From contig RQOL01000532.1 of assembly GCA_013076295.1 (NCBI GenBank), positions 3,906,001 through 3,970,000 of the forward strand: a stretch of 64,000 nucleotides of DNA, written 5' to 3'. A model generated the notes under the pieces. That model was not told the origin of the DNA. It searched no databases and worked only from the letters and a program-made list of their open reading frames with translations. Shown piece after piece: positions 61,722 to 64,000 of this stretch (position 1 is its first letter; every line of letters begins with the position of its first letter). The position numbers and the translations under genes were made by a program. This DNA is from Sanderia malayensis. Taxonomy: Eukaryota > Cnidaria > Scyphozoa > Semaeostomeae > Pelagiidae.

Positions 61722-64000
61722 ATGGCCACGAGAGAACCAGAAGAACGCGAGATAACCAATAATGGATTGGACAGACTACGAAGAATACGAGGAGGTAACA
61801 GAGCTACGGTAACGAAAGTAGAGAGAGAGTCATACGTGATATTAAGAGAATCGGAAGATATGCCGCGGGATACAGTGATCACAAAGGCTGATGCATTGTT
61901 AAACACCCTGAGGGAAAAGAAAAAATACCTCCACCAGTTGAACGAGAAAATTATGGAACTTTGCGATATCGAAGACATCGAAAGAGAAGTTGAAGAATCT
62001 GACGAAATTAATACGAATATTACAGAGATCATCACAAGGCTTGATGCACTAAAGATCAGATTGACGAATCAAGACGTACACGAAGAAAGAAGAAGTTCAA
62101 CGCCAAATCATCTCAACAACAGTCATACGTCAAGCAACAGTAGAATACAAACGGGAATAAGACTACCGAAGTTCAGCCTGGGAAAGTTTAACGGCGATGT
62201 GATGAGATTTCAAGCATTCTGGCAGTCCTTCACATGCACAATTGATGAGAACGAAGAATTACCGAAAATCCAGAAGATGAGTTACCTAGTCAACGCGTTG
62301 GAAGGACAGGCTTATAAAGCAATCGAAGGCATGGATTTGACGGAAGGTAACTATGATGAAGTGAAAGAAATTTTGAAGGCACGATTTGGGAAAACACAGC
62401 AAATCATTAGCTCCCATATGCAAGCATTGCTTAATCTTGGCCATAAGACAACGATGATGTCAACTCGGGAAGTATATGATAATTTGAATATACACATTAG
62501 AGGATTGAAATCGCTAGGAGTGACATCAAAGGAGTATGGAAGCCTTTTAGTTCCAGTAGTAATGACCAGACTACCGAGCGAAATTGCGATAGAAGTTGCG
62601 AGGAAGACAACAGAAGATGTGTGGGACATAGAAGAAATACTAGAGATCGTGAGGAAAGAGATCGAAGCAAGAGAAGTGAGTACAAAGGTGAAGATGAACG
62701 ATAGAAGGCCAGACAGAACTTCACAACAGCAAGTAAGCGGTACAACAAGAGCTTTCGTAACAGCAGACAAACAGAGACAGATCCAGTGCTTCTTCTGTAA
62801 GAATGCTCATTATGCTTCAAATTGTACAGTAGTACAAGATGTCACGAAACGTAAAGAATTGTTGAAGAACACAAGACGCTGCTTCTTATGCATGAAGATT
62901 GGTCATATGGCAAAAAGATGTCAAAGCACAATCAAATGCAGAGATTGTGGGAGAAGACATAACACAGCCATATGCGAAGGAGAGAAACACGAAGAAGTAA
63001 AGGCCAAAGAAGAAGAAAGCACGTCGACGATGGCATCTAAGGGAAGAGAAGGAGTGCTGTTGCAAACAGCCCAAGCAATAGTATATGGAAACGACAAGAC
63101 AAAGAAGACAAAGATAAATATCTTATTCGATGGAGGAAGTCAACGAAGCTACATTACAGAAGAACTAAGGAAGAAACTTGGGTTGAAAGGTGAGAAAAAG
63201 GAGACTGTTAATGTAAATACCTTTGGTACAGATAAGAAAATCAAAAATGAGAGTGAGTTAGTTACAGTCAATATTGAGATAGATGAAGGAGTAATTCCGA
63301 TTAAGGCTTTAAGTTTTCCAACGATATGTTCTCCGATAACGAACAGCGTATGCGTAAGCGAATACGCGCACTTGGCAGGCCTGAAACTTGCAGATAGCTA
63401 CAACCGTAAAGATAAGGATATTAACCTACTAATTGGAGCAAACTATTACTTTGATTTTGTTACAGGTGAAGCCATTAAGGGCAGTACTGGACCTACTGCT
63501 ATGTCCAGTAAGCTGGGGTGGCTTCTGTCAGGCCCAGTTTCATACGAGAATGAAAGGTCGTTTTGCTTTAATGTCAGTTCTCATGTAGTTTTAGATGTTA
63601 TTCCCTCCAGCAGTGAAGTAGTAGATGAAAATCAAGAAATCGTTGAATCACTGAACAAGTTTTGGAATCAAGAAGCCTGCGGGCTTACACAAGATGAAAT
63701 ACCGAATGCCGCAGGGCAGCCGAAGAGTGAAGAACAGTTACCAGGAATGCAGATTCAATTCAACAAGGACGATTCAAGATACGAGGTGAGTCTTCCTTGG
63801 AAATCTCAATTTGAAGATAAGCAATTTGATAATCAGTATGAGTTAAGTAAAAGTCGTTTAAACTCGTTGCATACACGTTTGAGAAAAACACCAGACTTGC
63901 TTAAGGAATATGATGATTATTTTCAAGACCAAATTGCTAAGGGCATTATCGAAAAGGTGCCACCGGCAAATCGAAAAACAGGAAATAATGAATTCCATTA
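61722..64000 (+). CDS. BEL/Pao gag-pol polyprotein (5' part, cut by the window end)
   Basis: Open from ATG 61722 to the window edge, 759 codons with no stop. Layout: coiled-coil gag start; capsid-like DUF1759 (LPKFSLGKFNGDVMRFQAFW...); three Cys/His zinc knuckles (CFFCKNAHYASNC, CFLCMKIGHMAKRC, CRDCGRRHNTAIC); DUF1758 aspartic protease (LFDGGSQRSYI, with DGG instead of DSG/DTG); and the lead-in to reverse transcriptase (IIEKVPP near the end). It encodes the structural and enzymatic precursor for reverse transcription and integration. The intact frame, LTR and primer site suggest a younger insertion than the neighbouring minus-strand copy. RT, RNase H and integrase lie beyond the window, so autonomy cannot be judged. 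Confidence 0.93.
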   Translation, partial: MATREPEEREITNNGLDRLRRIRGGNRATVTKVERESYVILRESEDMPRDTVITKADALLNTLREKKKYLHQLNEKIMELCDIEDIEREVEESDEINTNITEIITRLDALKIRLTNQDVHEERRSSTPNHLNNSHTSSNSRIQTGIRLPKFSLGKFNGDVMRFQAFWQSFTCTIDENEELPKIQKMSYLVNALEGQAYKAIEGMDLTEGNYDEVKEILKARFGKTQQIISSHMQALLNLGHKTTMMSTREVYDNLNIHIRGLKSLGVTSKEYGSLLVPVVMTRLPSEIAIEVARKTTEDVWDIEEILEIVRKEIEAREVSTKVKMNDRRPDRTSQQQVSGTTRAFVTADKQRQIQCFFCKNAHYASNCTVVQDVTKRKELLKNTRRCFLCMKIGHMAKRCQSTIKCRDCGRRHNTAICEGEKHEEVKAKEEESTSTMASKGREGVLLQTAQAIVYGNDKTKKTKINILFDGGSQRSYITEELRKKLGLKGEKKETVNVNTFGTDKKIKNESELVTVNIEIDEGVIPIKALSFPTICSPITNSVCVSEYAHLAGLKLADSYNRKDKDINLLIGANYYFDFVTGEAIKGSTGPTAMSSKLGWLLSGPVSYENERSFCFNVSSHVVLDVIPSSSEVVDENQEIVESLNKFWNQEACGLTQDEIPNAAGQPKSEEQLPGMQIQFNKDDSRYEVSLPWKSQFEDKQFDNQYELSKSRLNSLHTRLRKTPDLLKEYDDYFQDQIAKGIIEKVPPANRKTGNNEFH

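Noticed and set aside
61447..62820. Minus-strand ORFs across the plus-strand gag region
   Set aside because: Antisense shadows of the gag-pol frame, rich in Ser/Leu and without family features.

Overview
The window is nuclear DNA from a metazoan. It holds densely intron-interrupted genes with canonical GT-AG junctions, animal-specific families (TAF1C, ELAPOR/EIG121, BLOC1S5, astacin with ShKT domains), BEL/Pao retroelements, a tRNA-derived SINE and several short inverted-repeat elements. The compact genes, close human-like protein matches and ShKT-domain astacin suggest a cnidarian, perhaps an anthozoan. That placement is inference. Exon models were built by hand by joining reading frames at splice sites with matching phase.

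Layout: CHCHD4/MIA40 (+, 323-1562) converges on TAF1C (-, 2027-8725), whose first intron carries a 0.7 kb 15-bp minisatellite. After about 2 kb of non-coding DNA come a 14-coding-exon secreted astacin protease with three ShKT domains and a discoidin domain (+, 11275-17180), a hAT-type MITE, SNRPF (+, 18334-19035), a membrane-anchored laccase (-, 19535-23887), a class II ARF GTPase (-, 24525-26203) and, divergent from it, an M14 carboxypeptidase (+, 26907-35652). A 4-kb carboxypeptidase intron contains two complete genes: an ER-luminal aldo-keto reductase ending in RDEL (-) and BLOC1S5 (+). A 33-exon ELAPOR-type receptor (-, 36527-52354) follows, with an intronless-CDS cytosolic sulfotransferase (+, 49093-50109) nested in its third intron. 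A seven-transmembrane TMEM116-like gene (+, 53215-57058) diverges from it. The right end (57.4-64 kb) is transposon territory: a small TA-flanked element, a decayed BEL/Pao copy on the minus strand, and the 5' half of a better preserved BEL/Pao element (LTR, tRNA-Lys primer site, gag-pol) running off the window.

The genes do not form one pathway. Several act in the secretory pathway (astacin, laccase, carboxypeptidase, AKR, ELAPOR, ARF, BLOC1S5); the others serve nuclear or mitochondrial housekeeping (TAF1C, SNRPF, CHCHD4). The most noteworthy features are the gene-in-intron nesting on both strands, the ER-retained AKR with an N-terminal extension, recurrent palindromic CRE sites at three promoters, and the set of MITEs with readable target-site duplications.
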